A stretch of DNA of 64,000 nt from Amorphophallus konjac (taxonomy: Eukaryota; Streptophyta; Magnoliopsida; Alismatales; Araceae). Each line of letters begins with the position of its first letter. Position 1 is the first letter of the stretch. The stretch spans positions 203,710,102 to 203,774,101 of the forward strand of contig CM040125.1 in NCBI GenBank assembly GCA_022559845.1, written 5' to 3'. The position numbers and the translations under genes were made by a program. The notes under the pieces were generated by a model. The model had not been told where the DNA came from. It searched no databases and saw only the letters and a program-made list of their open reading frames with translations. Positions 1-12,357 of this stretch are shown one piece after another.

Positions 1-1731
1 GATCCGCGGTGATGGCAACAAAGTAGCTAGGCGCCTACTCTCTCTCACGCGGCATAATCAAAAGCATACTAAAAGAGCAAGCACAAGAGAGGAGTCGGAA
101 CGCGTACCTCCACGCCTAGGCGTGGGGAAGGAACCCCGGCCGTGGGCCAACAACCCCGATACACTGAAGACCAATAAAATACAACCCAATAGTGGCCCAC
201 TCCTCGCAGGGAGGTAAAAGGCTACAAGCGACGCATTCGGGGCTGCCGGGCACGGGCTGACGGGCCGCACTCGGTGACGGGCACGATGCTGCAGAATCGG
301 TGTCGCGCGCGCCTGGACGGAGACGGGTCCCACGGGCTGATGCGACGTCCGATCGAGGCGCCGTCAGAGAGGACTCGTCGCTGACTGCTGGAGGAACGCT
401 CCGGCCAGAGGGGACGCGCTGGGTGCGCCGGTGGTGGCCGTGGGCGCTGCTGAAAACCAGGTCTGGTTCTGTGGTCGCAGAACCGCGCACGCCGCCGGTA
501 AAATCTGGAACTCGGTCGTCCGGTACCCGAACAGGTCCGGGCCAGTTGGAGATGAGAGCTGACTGGTAGAGGAAGCCCTCGGCCAAACGGCGCGGGCAGA
601 CGATGCCGGTACGAGTCGCAGGAGCCGCTGGAAGTTGGTGTTGATTCGCTGGCCGGACTGTGCAGGCACGCCGGCGCAACCCCACGAGAACGGCTGCCAC
701 GGACGGTGACGACGTCGAAACGCGACGTCGTCGGCGGCGTTGGACAGGAGACCTGGAGATATACGAACCCTGAAGAAACCAGGGTAACAGGCGCAGTGTG
801 GAGGCCTGGGGAAAATTCTCAAGAAGGGCCTCCCTGCTGGGCGAGCAGAGAAGGGGGTGCTGGCGCAGGTCGACGGAGAAAATCGTTACGGGCGGTGCCG
901 ACCTCCGATTGACGCGAAACCAGCGCCGACGCGAAGCTGATCCGCCGACGTATCTCCAGAATTTAGCTTGGGGCGCAAGTCGGGGCAGAAATCTGATTCA
1001 CGAATACGAACCGTCGAGGAAGAAGAAGAAGATAAGAAGGAACCCCGGAGTCCACCGGGGGCTGAGGCGTCGCACCTCGCCGATCTCCCGTCGCAGGAGA
1101 AGAGAGAAAGAGAGAGGGGGCGCACAAGGCTTTTGCACAATGGCTCAATATTTTAATTCATGTGTAAACTGAAACAAGTACAAGATGGAGACTACTTATA
1201 GGGGAGGGGAGAAAACCCTAATTCTACTAGAAGGAGGGGTGCGCCTAGCTCCAAGGAGAGAAGGGCGGCCCATATTCCAGCAAGTCTAGCAAAATAAGAA
1301 AGAATCTAAGTGGGAGAAGGAAGGGGTGGAGTTGTGGAAAGGAGGAGATGGGGAAAGGGGGAAAGGGAGAGGGGAGCGCCCCCCACCTTCCCTAGTAGGG
1401 CTAGGAAGGGTGGGCGGCTGCCTCCACCTTCTCTACATGAAGAGGGGGCCGTACCCTAACCCTAATGGGCCCTCAATAAGTGGGCTTCAAGCCCCATTAT
1501 GCCCATGAACCAACTACAAGACCCATTATCCCTAAATGCAACCCAATAAGCCATCACATGGCCCAATAAGTGTCTAAATAAGATAAAGTGTCCACGCAGG
1601 GACCAAAAGACAAGGCCCACATGGCCTGAGCAAGCAGAGAAGATAGCTAGAAGATGCCGCCATCGCCGAGCCACAAGGAAGTAGCGGTGTGCCGGGTGCT
1701 CCGTCGAGGATAGCGCCGTGTGTCCTCACCA
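1..1731 (-). repeat. 3' LTR of element 1 (cut by window start)
   Basis: Matches 7239-9003 almost base for base, with an offset of 7,238 that becomes 7,272 after a 34-bp block present only in the other copy (near 8213-8247). On the minus strand the LTR begins TGGTGAGGACAC just after the polypurine tract. It encodes the last ~27 residues of the polyprotein. Several long frames in it are by-products of GC-rich sequence. Confidence 0.95.
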
Positions 1732-4700
1732 ATTCTCCCCGGGTGGGAAGAACTCGACCCCGTCGAGTAAGGGTCACGGTCGCTGAGGTACCGCTCCAGC
1801 AAGTCCGGGTCCATCCGCTCCAGCTCTCCGCGTGTAATCCAGGTGTTGTCCGACTCCGGGCGCCCTCTCCAACGCACTAGGAAGCGTTGGTAGGCTCCGC
1901 TCCTGGTATTTGTCACCTGCTCATCCAGTATGCAATCTATATGCTCGCGTTTTTGTAATGGGGCTGGAGGAGGTGGGCTCTCAGTAGGTGTATCACTCAC
2001 AACAGGAGGGTCAGGCCCAAATAACTCGCTGGGTATCACCGCGGGATCCTTATAAGCTACCAGATCAGAAACATTGAATGTCGAACTGATCCCGTAGTCG
2101 TCTGGAAGCTCGATCTCATACGCGTTCGACCCAATACGCCTCAACACTCTGAATGGTCCTGCACCGCGGTCTTGGAGTTTCTTTACGGCTCCCGAAGGAA
2201 ACCGTTCCGGTCTAACCCGGACCATGACGTACTCTCCCTCGCGGAACTCACGTGTGCGTCTGTGCGCGTCAGCTAACTCCTTGTAACGTGCATTGCAAGC
2301 CACAATATGACGACGGACATGATCATGCAACTGTCTAATATGCTCAGCAAAAGACTCAGCTGACTCAGAGACTCGGGACTGAATGGGGGAGGGAATCAAA
2401 TCAATCGGTTTCCTAGGCCTACGACCAGTGACAATCTCAAATGGACTCAACCCTGTAGACCTATTGACCGAATCATTATAAGCAAACTCCGCTAAAGGTA
2501 AGACAAGATCCCAATCTCCAACTCTATCATGCACTAAACATCTCAGAAGATCCCCTAGACTTCTATTGACTACCTCTGTCTGACCGTCAGTCTGGGGGTG
2601 GTACGCGGTGGAGAACTTCAACTGGGTGCCCATCATCCGCCAAAGGGTTTTCCAAAAGTAGCTCGTAAAACGCACATCCCTATCAGAAACAATGGTACGC
2701 GGCAACCCAAACCTGGACACACAGTGGGTGAAGAATAACCTAGCAACTCCAGAGGCATCCGATGTCTTGGAACAAGGAATAAACAAGGCCATCTTGGAGA
2801 AGCGGTCAACCACAACAAAAATAGAATCATGCCGCCGTGCTGTACGGGGCAAACCAAGCACAAAGTCCATGCTGATATCCTGCCAAGGACTATCAGGGAC
2901 AGGCAGAGGGGTATAAAGGCCAGTGTTCTGTTTCCTCTGTTTCGCTAGGGCACAAATACGACACTGGGCAACTATGCGGGCCACATCCCTCTTCAAACTG
3001 GGCCAGTAGAAACGGTGCTCAACAGCCTCTATGGTCTTGTTTCGGCCGAAGTGGCCGGCAAGACCTCCTGCATGAAGCTCCCACGTAAGAAAATCACGAA
3101 CTGAAGTCCGTGGGATGCACAACCTATCACCTCGAAATAAGTGACCATCCTGAAGGACATACTCGCTAAACTCACGGGACGGTCCTGACTGAAGGGCAGA
3201 ATAGATGGGACCGAAGTCCGGGCAATCAATGTAGGCCTCCTTCAACTTCTCTAAACCAACCACCTGAACATTCATGGTGGATATCAACATCACCCGCCGA
3301 CTAAGAGCGTCGGCCACCTTGTTCTCAGCACCTGCCTTGTGCTTGAGAACGAATGTAAACTCCTGCAAATATTCCACCCATCTACTATGTCGGGCATTCA
3401 GCTTCTTTTGGGTGTGGAGAAATTTCAATGCCTCATGGTCAGAAAAGAGCACAAACTCCTGGTGGAGGAGATAGTGCCTCCAATAGCGCAAGGCCTGAAC
3501 AACTGCGTAGAATTCCTTGTCATAAGTAGAGTAACGCAGTTTGGCATCATTGAGTTTCTCACTAAAAAAGGCTATAGGGTGGGACTCCTGGCTAAGCACT
3601 CCACCTATGCCTAAACCTGAGGCATCACATGTAACCTCAAACACCTTAGAAAAGTCAGGAAGTGTCAGAACAGGTGCCTGGGTCATGCGATCCTTGATAG
3701 TCTGGAAGGCTGTGGCAGCAGCCTTCGTCCAGGTAAACTCCCCCTTACGGATGCAATCCGTGATCGGGGCGGTGATAGAACTGAACCCCCTAATGAAACG
3801 GCGATAGAACGTCGCCAGACCATGAAAGCTCCTCACATCGTGGAGTGAGCGGGGCTCGGGCCACTCCACTATGGCACGGATCTTCTCCGGATCAGCGGAG
3901 ACTCCGTTACGGGACATAATGAACCCTAAGAAAGAAACCTGGTCAGTCATGAAGCTACACTTCTTAGGGTTGGCAAACAAGCTCTCCCGTCTCAGAACAA
4001 CACACACCTGCCTAATGTGGTCTAGGTGTAACTCCCTAGTGCGGCTATAAATCAAGATGTCGTCGAAGTAGACGACCAAAAACACTCCAATCATGGGACG
4101 CAACACCTGCGTCATCAACCGCATGAAGGTGCTAGGGGCGTTAGTCAGCCCGAAGGGCATGACCAACCACTCGTAAAGACCATCCTTGGTCTTAAATGCA
4201 GTCTTCCACTCATCACCGGGTCTGACTCTCACCTGGTGATAGCCACTCCTAAGATCGATCTTTGAGAAAATCGTGGCTCCCGACATCATATCAAGCAAGT
4301 CATCCAGCCGGGGAATGGGAAACCTATACTTAACCGTGATCTTATTGATCGCACGGCTATCGATGCACATACGCCATGTGCCATCCTTCTTCGGCGCTAG
4401 CAGGGCGGGAACAGCACAGGGGCTCTTGCTATCCCTAAGGGAACCCCTACTCATCAACTCATCAACCTGCCTCTGTAGCTCAGCGTGGTCTGCGGGACTC
4501 ATCCTATAATGTGGAAGATTGGGCAAGGACGAGCCCGGAACAAGATCAATCTCGTGCTGGATGTCACGCAAAGGTGGAAGGCCTTCGGGAAGGTCCTCCG
4601 GGAAGATATCAGCAAACTCTCGCAACATCTCAACTAACTGAGGGTCTGTCACTCCCTCGAGACTGGGGACTACCTCACCCGTCTCCCTGACAACCACAGC

Positions 4701-6728
4701 TAAAAGGGGGACACCACTAGTAACCTCTCTCTCCATCTCTCGGGGACTGATGATCATCAACCTTCTCGTAGGAGGGACATCTATGGTGAGGGTAGGAGAG
4801 GGGGTGGAAATTGGCACCGGAGGTGGTGGTGGCGGTGGGTTGACCTTCCCCTGGCGAAGGGTGGTCGAGGCACTCGGACCGGCTGGTCCCCTAACAGTAG
4901 GGTCCCTAGGTGGGGCTGGGTGGAGGGTGATCCTGTGGCCGTTATGATCAAATGTGCAAGTGTTTGCACGGCCCTGTAGGGTGGCATCCATGTCAAACAA
5001 CCATGGCCTCCCTAAAATAATGTTACCTACCTCCATAGGGAGAACATCGCACCAAACTTCATCCTGATAGGTCTGGAACTGAAGGGACACTAGGCAACGG
5101 AGCCTAACAGGGATGGAGGTGGAATCGACCCAAGAAACCCTATAGGGAGCAGGGTGGTCTACTGGGGTCAACCCAAGGCGGGTAACAGTGCCAGTAGATA
5201 TGGCGTTAATGCAACTCCCGCTGTCAATGACAATCTTGCAAGCTTTACCCCCAAGCCTGCAGAAGGTGTGAAATATGGTGGTGCGACGCCAGTCATCACT
5301 CACCTGGGGCTGGGCTAGGATGCACCTAACTACCCCTAACTGTGGGTCACCCTGAAAATGGCTACCCTGGGCACCATCCTGCTCTCCCTCGAGCAGATCA
5401 TCGAAGAACTCCTCAACCAAGTCCTGGTCTACCTCATAGCTAACAGGTATGGGTTCAGTGGGGGACTTAGTGGAAGTGGGGTCTGCCACGACAAGGGCCT
5501 TCCTCTCTCGAGTGGGGCATCTATCAGCAAAGTGGCCAAATCCGCCACACCGGTAACAAGTACGAGCGCCCGCACTGGATGAGGCTCCAGCGGTCATAGG
5601 ACTCTTGCCCTTGTCATCATGACGGGACGCGGGGAGTAAAGGCTGTGAACGAGCAGGATGTGGGGGAGGCGGAAGTGTAGGGCGAGTGGGGGGGTAGGGT
5701 GCCTGCTGGCGAGGTGGAGGGAGCGGATCCCTAGGAAGGGGTGGACGAGGCCTGGGACCAGTGGGGTCCTGGCGAGGAGGCTCCGCGGGTCGAGCCGCCG
5801 GATATCGACCATACTGGGTGGAAGTGGAGCGAGGGTCAAGACCCCGCTGACTAGGCATCCCCGGACGAAAGGTGGGGCCAAACTCCAACTCAAATTGCTC
5901 TAACTCTAGGGCAACCTGGTAAGCTAGCTCTAAAGTGCCTACCTGGTGACGGTAGAGCTCATACTGATATTCGGGCCTCAAGCCACGGCGAAAACGAGAA
6001 ACAGGCATGCCCTTCTCTTCATCAACTCCACATCGCAAATAATACTCGTCAAATTCGGCGATGTACTCGGTCACGGACCGATCGCCCTGACTAAGGGTCT
6101 GCCATTGGTCAATGAGCCTCTGGCGGTAAGAAGGAGGGACATACTTCTCGCGGAGCTTACGCCGCATATCAAACCAGGTCTCTATGGGTGGGTCCTGCCT
6201 CTGTAACATCAGACTCTCGACATTCCTCCAGTAGGTCTGGGCTTTCCCCATGAGCTTCATCTTGGCAAATCGGACTTGCCGCAGCTCAGACATCTCAACC
6301 CATTCGAAATACCTATCCATGCTATTCTCCCAGTCTATGTAGGCTTTTGGGTCAAGAGACCCCTCGAAAGTGGGTGGATCGGCACGGACGGTCCTAAGGG
6401 CCCTATCATCCTCATCCTGGTGTGGTCGACGACCACGGTACTGGCGTCCATTCCCCTCAAAATCCATCTCGGACCCATAGTCATCAAAGTCGGGGGCTCG
6501 GGGACGTCGCTCCTGAGCCCGAGGGGCTTGGGCGGCCGCAACAAGAGGAGCTTGGTTGGCTCTAGGAGAGTCCTGGCGGTGCACCTCATCAATCCCACCT
6601 ATCCGTCCAACAAGACCCTGGAGGGCCAAATCGGACACGGTGGCACGATCCTCAATGACCTTCAGACGATTATCTAGACGCTCAGTCAACTCCTTGATGG
6701 ACTGGTCGGATTTGTCCATACGGACCAT
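1647..6728 (-). CDS. Gag-pol polyprotein of element 1 (intact, chromodomain)
   Basis: Single uninterrupted frame of 1,693 residues that makes the particle protein and all replication enzymes. Domains in order (approximate residues): Retrotrans_gag 110-290; a proline-rich linker; one CCHC zinc knuckle [14 protein letters not shown] near 386; aspartic protease with IDSGS near 499; reverse transcriptase with YFDDILIYS near 885; RNase H (CDASG near 1033, ending in VADALSRR); integrase with an HHCC zinc finger from about 1220 and the D-D-E core from about 1288; a chromodomain-like segment about 1593-1650 ([22 protein letters not shown]). The frame crosses the LTR boundary and ends about 27 residues inside the 3' LTR. 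No stop or frameshift is visible and the catalytic motifs look complete, so it may be functional. An in-frame ATG at the high-coordinate end was taken as the start. Confidence 0.93.
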   Translation of the reverse strand: MVRMDKSDQSIKELTERLDNRLKVIEDRATVSDLALQGLVGRIGGIDEVHRQDSPRANQAPLVAAAQAPRAQERRPRAPDFDDYGSEMDFEGNGRQYRGRRPHQDEDDRALRTVRADPPTFEGSLDPKAYIDWENSMDRYFEWVEMSELRQVRFAKMKLMGKAQTYWRNVESLMLQRQDPPIETWFDMRRKLREKYVPPSYRQRLIDQWQTLSQGDRSVTEYIAEFDEYYLRCGVDEEKGMPVSRFRRGLRPEYQYELYRHQVGTLELAYQVALELEQFELEFGPTFRPGMPSQRGLDPRSTSTQYGRYPAARPAEPPRQDPTGPRPRPPLPRDPLPPPRQQAPYPPTRPTLPPPPHPARSQPLLPASRHDDKGKSPMTAGASSSAGARTCYRCGGFGHFADRCPTRERKALVVADPTSTKSPTEPIPVSYEVDQDLVEEFFDDLLEGEQDGAQGSHFQGDPQLGVVRCILAQPQVSDDWRRTTIFHTFCRLGGKACKIVIDSGSCINAISTGTVTRLGLTPVDHPAPYRVSWVDSTSIPVRLRCLVSLQFQTYQDEVWCDVLPMEVGNIILGRPWLFDMDATLQGRANTCTFDHNGHRITLHPAPPRDPTVRGPAGPSASTTLRQGKVNPPPPPPPVPISTPSPTLTIDVPPTRRLMIISPREMEREVTSGVPLLAVVVRETGEVVPSLEGVTDPQLVEMLREFADIFPEDLPEGLPPLRDIQHEIDLVPGSSLPNLPHYRMSPADHAELQRQVDELMSRGSLRDSKSPCAVPALLAPKKDGTWRMCIDSRAINKITVKYRFPIPRLDDLLDMMSGATIFSKIDLRSGYHQVRVRPGDEWKTAFKTKDGLYEWLVMPFGLTNAPSTFMRLMTQVLRPMIGVFLVVYFDDILIYSRTRELHLDHIRQVCVVLRRESLFANPKKCSFMTDQVSFLGFIMSRNGVSADPEKIRAIVEWPEPRSLHDVRSFHGLATFYRRFIRGFSSITAPITDCIRKGEFTWTKAAATAFQTIKDRMTQAPVLTLPDFSKVFEVTCDASGLGIGGVLSQESHPIAFFSEKLNDAKLRYSTYDKEFYAVVQALRYWRHYLLHQEFVLFSDHEALKFLHTQKKLNARHSRWVEYLQEFTFVLKHKAGAENKVADALSRRVMLISTMNVQVVGLEKLKEAYIDCPDFGPIYSALQSGPSREFSEYVLQDGHLFRGDRLCIPRTSVRDFLTWELHAGGLAGHFGRNKTIEAVEHRFYWPSLKRDVARIVAQCRICALAKQRKQNTGLYTPLPVPDSPWQDISMDFVLGLPRTARRHDSIFVVVDRFSKMALFIPCSKTSDASGVARLFFTHCVSRFGLPRTIVSDRDVRFTSYFWKTLWRMMGTQLKFSTAYHPQTDGQTEVVNRSLGDLLRCLVHDRVGDWDLVLPLAEFAYNDSVNRSTGLSPFEIVTGRRPRKPIDLIPSPIQSRVSESAESFAEHIRQLHDHVRRHIVACNARYKELADAHRRTREFREGEYVMVRVRPERFPSGAVKKLQDRGAGPFRVLRRIGSNAYEIELPDDYGISSTFNVSDLVAYKDPAVIPSELFGPDPPVVSDTPTESPPPPAPLQKREHIDCILDEQVTNTRSGAYQRFLVRWRGRPESDNTWITRGELERMDPDLLERYLSDRDPYSTGSSSSHPGRIGEDTRRYPRRSTRHTATSLWLGDGGIF
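1732..1743 (-). other. Polypurine tract of element 1
   Basis: On the minus strand CCGGGGAGAAT lies directly before the LTR start TGGTGAGG. This is the expected primer site for plus-strand DNA synthesis. Confidence 0.75.
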
Positions 6729-6975
6729 AAGTTGGGCAATCAGATCCTCTAGAGATGGGCGTCCCTAAGGTGGGTGTTGGTCACCCATGGCGTCCGGGCG
6801 ATGGTAGTCCGTACCACCCCGAGTGGGCATGCAAAGGAGGCTAACACCCTAAGACCTAGAGGGACACGAATGCAAGGAGATGCAAGACTCAAACAAGACA
6901 CGACAAAAACCTAAACACGACCCTAAGACCCAACCTGTAAGGACAAGTTGGTAACCATGCTCTGATACCAAAATT
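6729..6975 (-). other. Untranslated leader of element 1
   Basis: About 245 bases between the primer-binding site and the polyprotein start. No other frame or structure is evident; it should hold the packaging signal. Confidence 0.6.
6959..6970 (-). other. Primer-binding site, tRNA-Met type
   Basis: The minus strand reads TGGTATCAGAGC, complementary to the 3' end of plant initiator tRNA-Met, five bases inside the 5' LTR end at 6976. It fixes the element's orientation and LTR boundary. Confidence 0.92.
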
Positions 6976-9003
6976 TGATGGGGGACGGGGACCGACACGG
7001 ACTAAGACTCACAAGGACTCTAACTGAGGCAAGCAGTAGCACGCTCAAGGGTCGCCAAGTGGCTGACCACCGTGATACCCCACAGAGTGAAGGACGTCTC
7101 TCAACAGAAACTCCGACCTCGGCCGTCCCAAGGAGGGAAGCGCACGTGTCTAGGCGTAAAGTCGATTTCCAAAGACAAGGGGAGTCGCGTTCTAGCTCGA
7201 TGCTCTAATGGTGCTAAGGGATGGGTGCTCTCACTCACGATCCGCGGTGATGGCAACAAAGTAGCTAGGCGCCTACTCTCTCTCACGCGGCATAATCAAA
7301 AGCATACTAAAAGAGCAAGCACAAGAGAGGAGTCGGAACGCGTACCTCCACGCCTAGGCGTGGGGAAGGAACCCCGGCCGTGGGCCAACAACCCCGATAC
7401 ACTGAAGACCAATAAAATACAACCCAATAGTGGCCCACTCCTCGCAGGGAGGTAAAAGGCTACAAGCGACGCATTCGGGGCTGCCGGGCACGGGCTGACG
7501 GGCCGCACTCGGTGACGTGCACGATGCTGCAGAATCGGTGTCGCGCGCGCCTGGACGGAGACGGGTCCCACGGGCTGATGCGACGTCCGATCGAGGCGCC
7601 GTCAGAGAGGACTCGTCGCTGACTGCTGGAGGAACGCTCCGGCCAGAGGGGACGCGCTGGGTGCGCCGGTGGTGGCCGTGGGCGCTGCTGAAAACCAGGT
7701 CTGGTTCTGTGGTCGGAGAACCGCGCACGCCGCCGGTAAAATCTGGAACTCGGTCGTCCGGTGCCCGAACAGGTCCGGGCCAGTTGGAGATGAGAGCTGA
7801 CTGGTAGAGGAAGCCCTCGCCCAAACGGCGCGGGCAGACGATGCCGGTACGAGTCGCAGGAGCCGCTGGAAGTTGGTGTTGATTCGCTGGCCGGACTGTG
7901 CAGGCACGCCGGCGCAACCCCACGAGAACGGCTGCCACGGACGGTGACGACGTCGAAACGCGACGTCGTCGGCGGCGTTGGACAGGAGACCTGGAGATCT
8001 ACGAACCCTGAAGAAACCAGGGTAACAGGCGCAGTGTGGAGGCCTGGGGAAAATTCTCAAGAAGGGCCTCCCTGCTGGGCGAGCAGAGAAGGGGGTGCTG
8101 GCGCAGGTCGACGGAGAAAATCGTTACGGGCGGTGCCGACCTCCGATTGACGCGAAACCAGCGCCGACGCGAAGCTGATCCGCCGACGTATCTCCAGAAT
8201 TTAGCTTGGGGCGAAACTCGTCCAGGAGAGGGGCGCGAGCTCTGCTACAAGTCGGGGCAGAAATCTGATTCACGAATACGAACCGTCGAGGAAGAAGAAG
8301 AAGATAAGAAGGAACCCCGGAGTCCACCGGGGGCTGAGGCGTCGCACCTCGCCGATCTCCCGTCGCAGGAGAAGAGAGAAAGAGAGAGGGGGCGCACAAG
8401 GCTTTTGCACAATGGCTCAATATTTTAATTCATGTGTAAACTGAAACAAGTACAAGATGGAGACTACTTATAGGGGAGGGGAGAAAACCCTAATTCTACT
8501 AGAAGGAGGGGTGCGCCTAGCTCCAAGGAGAGAAGGGCGGCCCATATTCCAGCAAGTCTAGCAAAATAAGAAAGAATCTAAGTGGGAGAAGGAAGGGGTG
8601 GAGTTGTGGAAAGGAGGAGATGGGGAAAGGGGGAAAGGGAGAGGGGAGCGCCCCCCACCTTCCCTAGTAGGGCTAGGAAGGGTGGGCGGCTGCCTCCACC
8701 TTCTCTACATGAAGAGGGGGCCGTACCCTAACCCTAATGGGCCCTCAATAAGTGGGCTTCAAGCCCCATTATGCCCATGAACCAACTACAAGACCCATTA
8801 TCCCTAAATGCAACCCAATAAGCCATCACATGGCCCAATAAGTGTCTAAATAAGATAAAGTGTCCACGCAGGGACCAAAAGACAAGGCCCACATGGCCTG
8901 AGCAAGCAGAGAAGATAGCTAGAAGATGCCGCCATCGCCGAGCCACAAGGAAGTAGCGGTGTGCCGGGTGCTCCGTCGAGGATAGCGCCGTGTGTCCTCA
9001 CCA
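6976..9003 (-). repeat. 5' LTR of element 1
   Basis: 2,028 bp, TG...CA on either strand. Nearly identical to 1-1731 where they overlap; visible differences lie near 279/7517, 477, 524, 581 and 761 of the left copy, plus the 34-bp block. It repeats the codons for the polyprotein C-terminus near 8919-9003. Confidence 0.95.
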
Positions 9004-9470
9004 TTCCTCCTCCATAGACGCCGTTCCGTGCTCTGGCGCGTCCCTCCTTGGGCGAGGGGTCCCGCGTCCCTCTCCACCTTCGCCGTGGTCCAGACCGCCG
9101 AACTCCATCGATCGAGGGGAAGAAGACAAAGACGGGCGAGCAAGTTTCGGCGGAAGGCGGGCTCGTTTGCGGGAAAGGCACGGAGAAGGAAGGCCACCCG
9201 TCGCTTTAAATTTGAATTTGAGGATTAAGACGCATCCTCGCGCTTGGACGCGCCCAAAAGAAAGCGAAAAAAAGGGAACCAAAAAAACCTCCATGCAAAG
9301 TAGTTCCCTCCTGTCTAGGGCAAAGTCCCGTGAAGCGTGGACAACGTGGTGTAAAAGAAAGTGCAGGAAGGAAAAGGGCACACGACAAAAGGAACCACAC
9401 GAAATCCATTTCATACAAACAGTCAAAAGTACATCATACAGTGAGGACGGTGGGGTGTACAAACAACTCT
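9004..9470. other. Flank between element 1 and gene A
   Basis: Holds the right insertion site of element 1 (flank TTCCT) and then the 3' untranslated side of gene A. GC-rich up to about 9200. I see no recognisable gene here. Confidence 0.5.
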
Positions 9471-9830
9471 CTAACTCTCACCACCACCCTCCTGGTCATC
9501 TCTCTCCTCCCTCCTCTGACGGGGATCCCTAGGGGGCCTCTGCGACCTCTGCGAACCCTGAGAAGCCGTGCTCGCCTCTCCAGGTGGCACCATGCCAGCC
9601 TCCAAGGTGCGGCAACGCTGCTCAGCCGAAGAAACTAGAAAGCTGCCCACAAAAAAGGAACCGGACTGACGAAGTCGCGCCCCGCGCTCCTTCGCCCTCT
9701 GATACCGCTCCTCACTCTCCCGGAGTCTCCCCTCCGCCGTGCCAAGACTCAGCCGGAGCTCCGATACCTGGGCCACCAGAGCTCTCCTCTCGTCCCAATC
9801 TCGATATCGCTCCGCCATCCTATACTCCCT

Positions 9831-9965
9831 TTCTTTCTCTATGGTCTCCCTATCCCTCTCCCTCTCTCTCTCTAGAGTCTCCCTATCCTTCTCCCTCTCT
9901 CTCTCTAGGGTCTCCCTATCCCTCTCCCTCTCTCTCTCCACGCTCTCCCTATCCCTCTCCTCTCT
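9831..9965 (-). repeat. 33-bp tandem repeats inside gene A
   Basis: Four imperfect copies of a CT-rich unit containing TCTCCCTATCC, spaced about 33 bp. On the minus strand they encode the 11-residue charged coiled-coil repeat in the last exon. Period and frame match, so the protein repeat grew by DNA unit duplication. Confidence 0.8.
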
Positions 9966-12135
9966 CTCCCTCATCGCCTCTCTCCTCGACAGCTCGAGGG
10001 CGATCCGCAGATCCACTACGTCGCGAGGAAGCTCCTCAGCCTCCCGTCGCCGCTCCTCCTCTAGCTCCGCAATCCGGGCGTCACGCTCTGCCACCTAGGC
10101 ATCGCGCTCCTGCTCAGCACGAACAGCACGGGCCAGGGCCTCCCTAATCTCGGCCACCTGTCAAAGCACGCATGCACCGTAAGAGAGCAGTGATAGAAGG
10201 AAAGTAACTAGAAGAGGGTCAGGGCCAAGCAAGCACTCACTCGAGCCTCGCGGTCACGCTCGGCCTCCTCAGCCCGAGCGACCGCATACGCCAGCTGCTC
10301 CTGGAGGGCAGAAACCTCCGGAGGAGGGCGCCGCAAACTGGAACCCGCTCCACCAGCCGTCCCGGCTGCCGCTGTCTGGTGGGCCCGCTGAAACACAGAG
10401 CAAACGTCAGTCAAAGGCTAAGCATCAAAAATCTAGGTCACAAAAAAATGCATTGCATAGACTCACCAGGATCTCCAACTCCTGTCGGATGGCCACTAAC
10501 TGCCACCTGGCGTCTGCCAGCTGGGCCCGTAGGTCGGCAATCATGTTGTCACGAGCATCCTGCATTGCACATAAGTTACTGCTACATGCATATACATATA
10601 GAAGGGTGAAGCAGTTTCATTTCACTTACCCCTGCCATACCACCCAAGGAGAGGCGGTCCCCGTACGTAGCTCGATATCGTCTCATGTAATCTGTGCTGT
10701 CCTGTACATGGGATACCACTGGGACCCCGCCCTGCTGCCAGTCCTGGTACTATGCTGGAAAGCGCGTACGCCAGTCCACAATCTTCACCTTCCCCTTGGT
10801 CTTCTGCCCGATGCGGGCCGGCTCTTCTACATCAACCCACTCCTGGGCTAGCCCCAACGTCCTCATAACCAGCCTCAGCCGAAGCGGCTCGATCTCGTTT
10901 AGGCAATGGACCCACACGTCCCGCCTGAAACGAGGAAGACCCGCTACAACCTAAGGCTGGCCAGCGTCGCCCATGCCCAGGTAGGGTCTCCACACCACCT
11001 ACATCATCATACATACATCATATTAGTTGCCATTCAGTCACATAAGAAAACACAAAAAACCATACGCATCATACCATGGCCTCGGGGTACTCGCTCAGCT
11101 CCCGACGAAGTGACGCCAGCTGGTAGCCATGGGGTGCTGCAACCACGACCGGCCTCCACCGCCGCGCCAGAGGCACGGCCCTCCTGTTCCCATGCCTAGC
11201 CCTCCCCATCGGGAAATAGTAATAGCTCCACACCTGCATCCATCATACATCATTAGTACAATAATTACATATTTAACTGTGGAAATGCATAAATAAAATA
11301 TTTACCTGGAGAAAAGGTGCGAAGCCACTGACTGTCGTCTCCTTCTCCGAAGTCTGGGAGAGATCAGCAATCAAATGGGCAAGTAGAGTCGCCCCCCACG
11401 CGTAGTGCCCCACTCTGTCAAGGTCCGCCAGAATCCCGAGGAAGCGGCAGTGGATGCCATCCCCCTTCGTCCCCAGCAGAAGGCGGCCTAGGAAGAAGAA
11501 AAGAAACCTCCGGAGGTCTAGATCCACCAGCTCCCGCTCGCTCGGGTCCTGGGTGAAAGCTGCACGGGCATCTCCCTCCAGTCGTGCCAGAAACTCCGCT
11601 CCAGTCTCGCTGACCCGCTGGCGCGGGTCGACGAATCCGAGCGCCTCCATGATCTCCACTCGGCTGACTACCCTGTTGTCCCTGTCAGTCACGCTCGTCT
11701 CTAACCACAGCAGGTCCAGGGCACTCTCTCGGTAGTCGGGGTAGGTGACCCCGCTGACCGCCTCTCCGTCAACTCGTAACCCAATGATCCGAGCCACGTC
11801 CTCTAGTGTCGGCACCATGTGCCCCCAGGGCATCAGAAACGCCCTGCTCGGCGCGTGCCACCGCTCCCTCAATGCCTGGATAAGAGGAAGGTCGAGCCGG
11901 AAGGGCTCGATCCTAAGGAAAGCTCCAAAGCCCATGGCGTCCACACGCGCCCTCTGGAAGTCCGGCAGCCCACGGTATGCTGCCATCACTAGGGACCAGC
12001 TGATCCATCCTTTCATCACACCCTGCACACCACAAAACTAATAAAAAATACATCAGCATCATGAATAATATTAAGCAATAACACTATATATTTATTTTAT
12101 GTTATCTTATCTTTAAAACATTTTAGGATTTTTAT

Positions 12136-12357
12136 GGAGGCGTCCAGTACATTGGACGCCTCCTCTCTATTTTCCTTATTTTCTTTATAGAAAAACACAA
12201 AACAAAAAAATATATTAATAATATATATATTATTATGGAGGCGTCCCAGGTCCTGGACGCCTCCTTATTTTTAATCCTATTTTATTATTTAAATAAATAA
12301 ACAAATAAATAAAAAGAAAAAGAAAAAGTGGAGGCGTCCAGGGCCCTGGACGCCTCC
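12136..12357. repeat. Three GGCGTCC hairpins in intron 1 of gene A
   Basis: Inverted repeats at 12136-12163, 12237-12264 and 12330-12357, about 100 bp apart in AT-rich DNA. Arms are GGAGGCGTCC / GGACGCCTCC. The third is a perfect 28-bp palindrome with half-site GGAGGCGTCCAGGG. Confidence 0.9.

Larger units (their letters stand above)
1..9003 (-). mobile_element. Element 1: young Ty3/gypsy chromovirus, minus strand
   Basis: Complete but for about 263 bp of its 3' LTR, which lies before the window. Reading on the minus strand: 5' LTR (6976-9003), tRNA-Met primer-binding site (6959-6970), one long gag-pol frame (6728-1647), polypurine tract (1732-1743), 3' LTR (1731 leftwards). The LTR copies differ at about five single bases over 1,731 aligned bases plus one 34-bp indel, so the insertion is recent. 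The right flank begins TTCCT; the matching target duplication is outside the window. The RNase H and integrase wording and the frame running into the 3' LTR recall the CRM/Galadriel side of the chromoviruses; that assignment is inference. Confidence 0.95.

Noticed and set aside
116..700. 194-codon minus-strand frame duplicated at 7354-7938
   Set aside because: Both copies lie inside the LTRs of element 1, and overlapping frames on the other strand are equally open. GC-rich sequence explains the length.
6959..6970. tRNA gene fragment
   Set aside because: Only the 12-base primer-binding complement is present; no cloverleaf can be built.
10095..10953. Recoding of TAG as glutamine
   Set aside because: Plant nuclear genomes use TAG as a stop, and the intact frames here (element 1, gene B) do not contain internal TAG. 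Methylation-linked CAG-to-TAG mutation explains the pattern.
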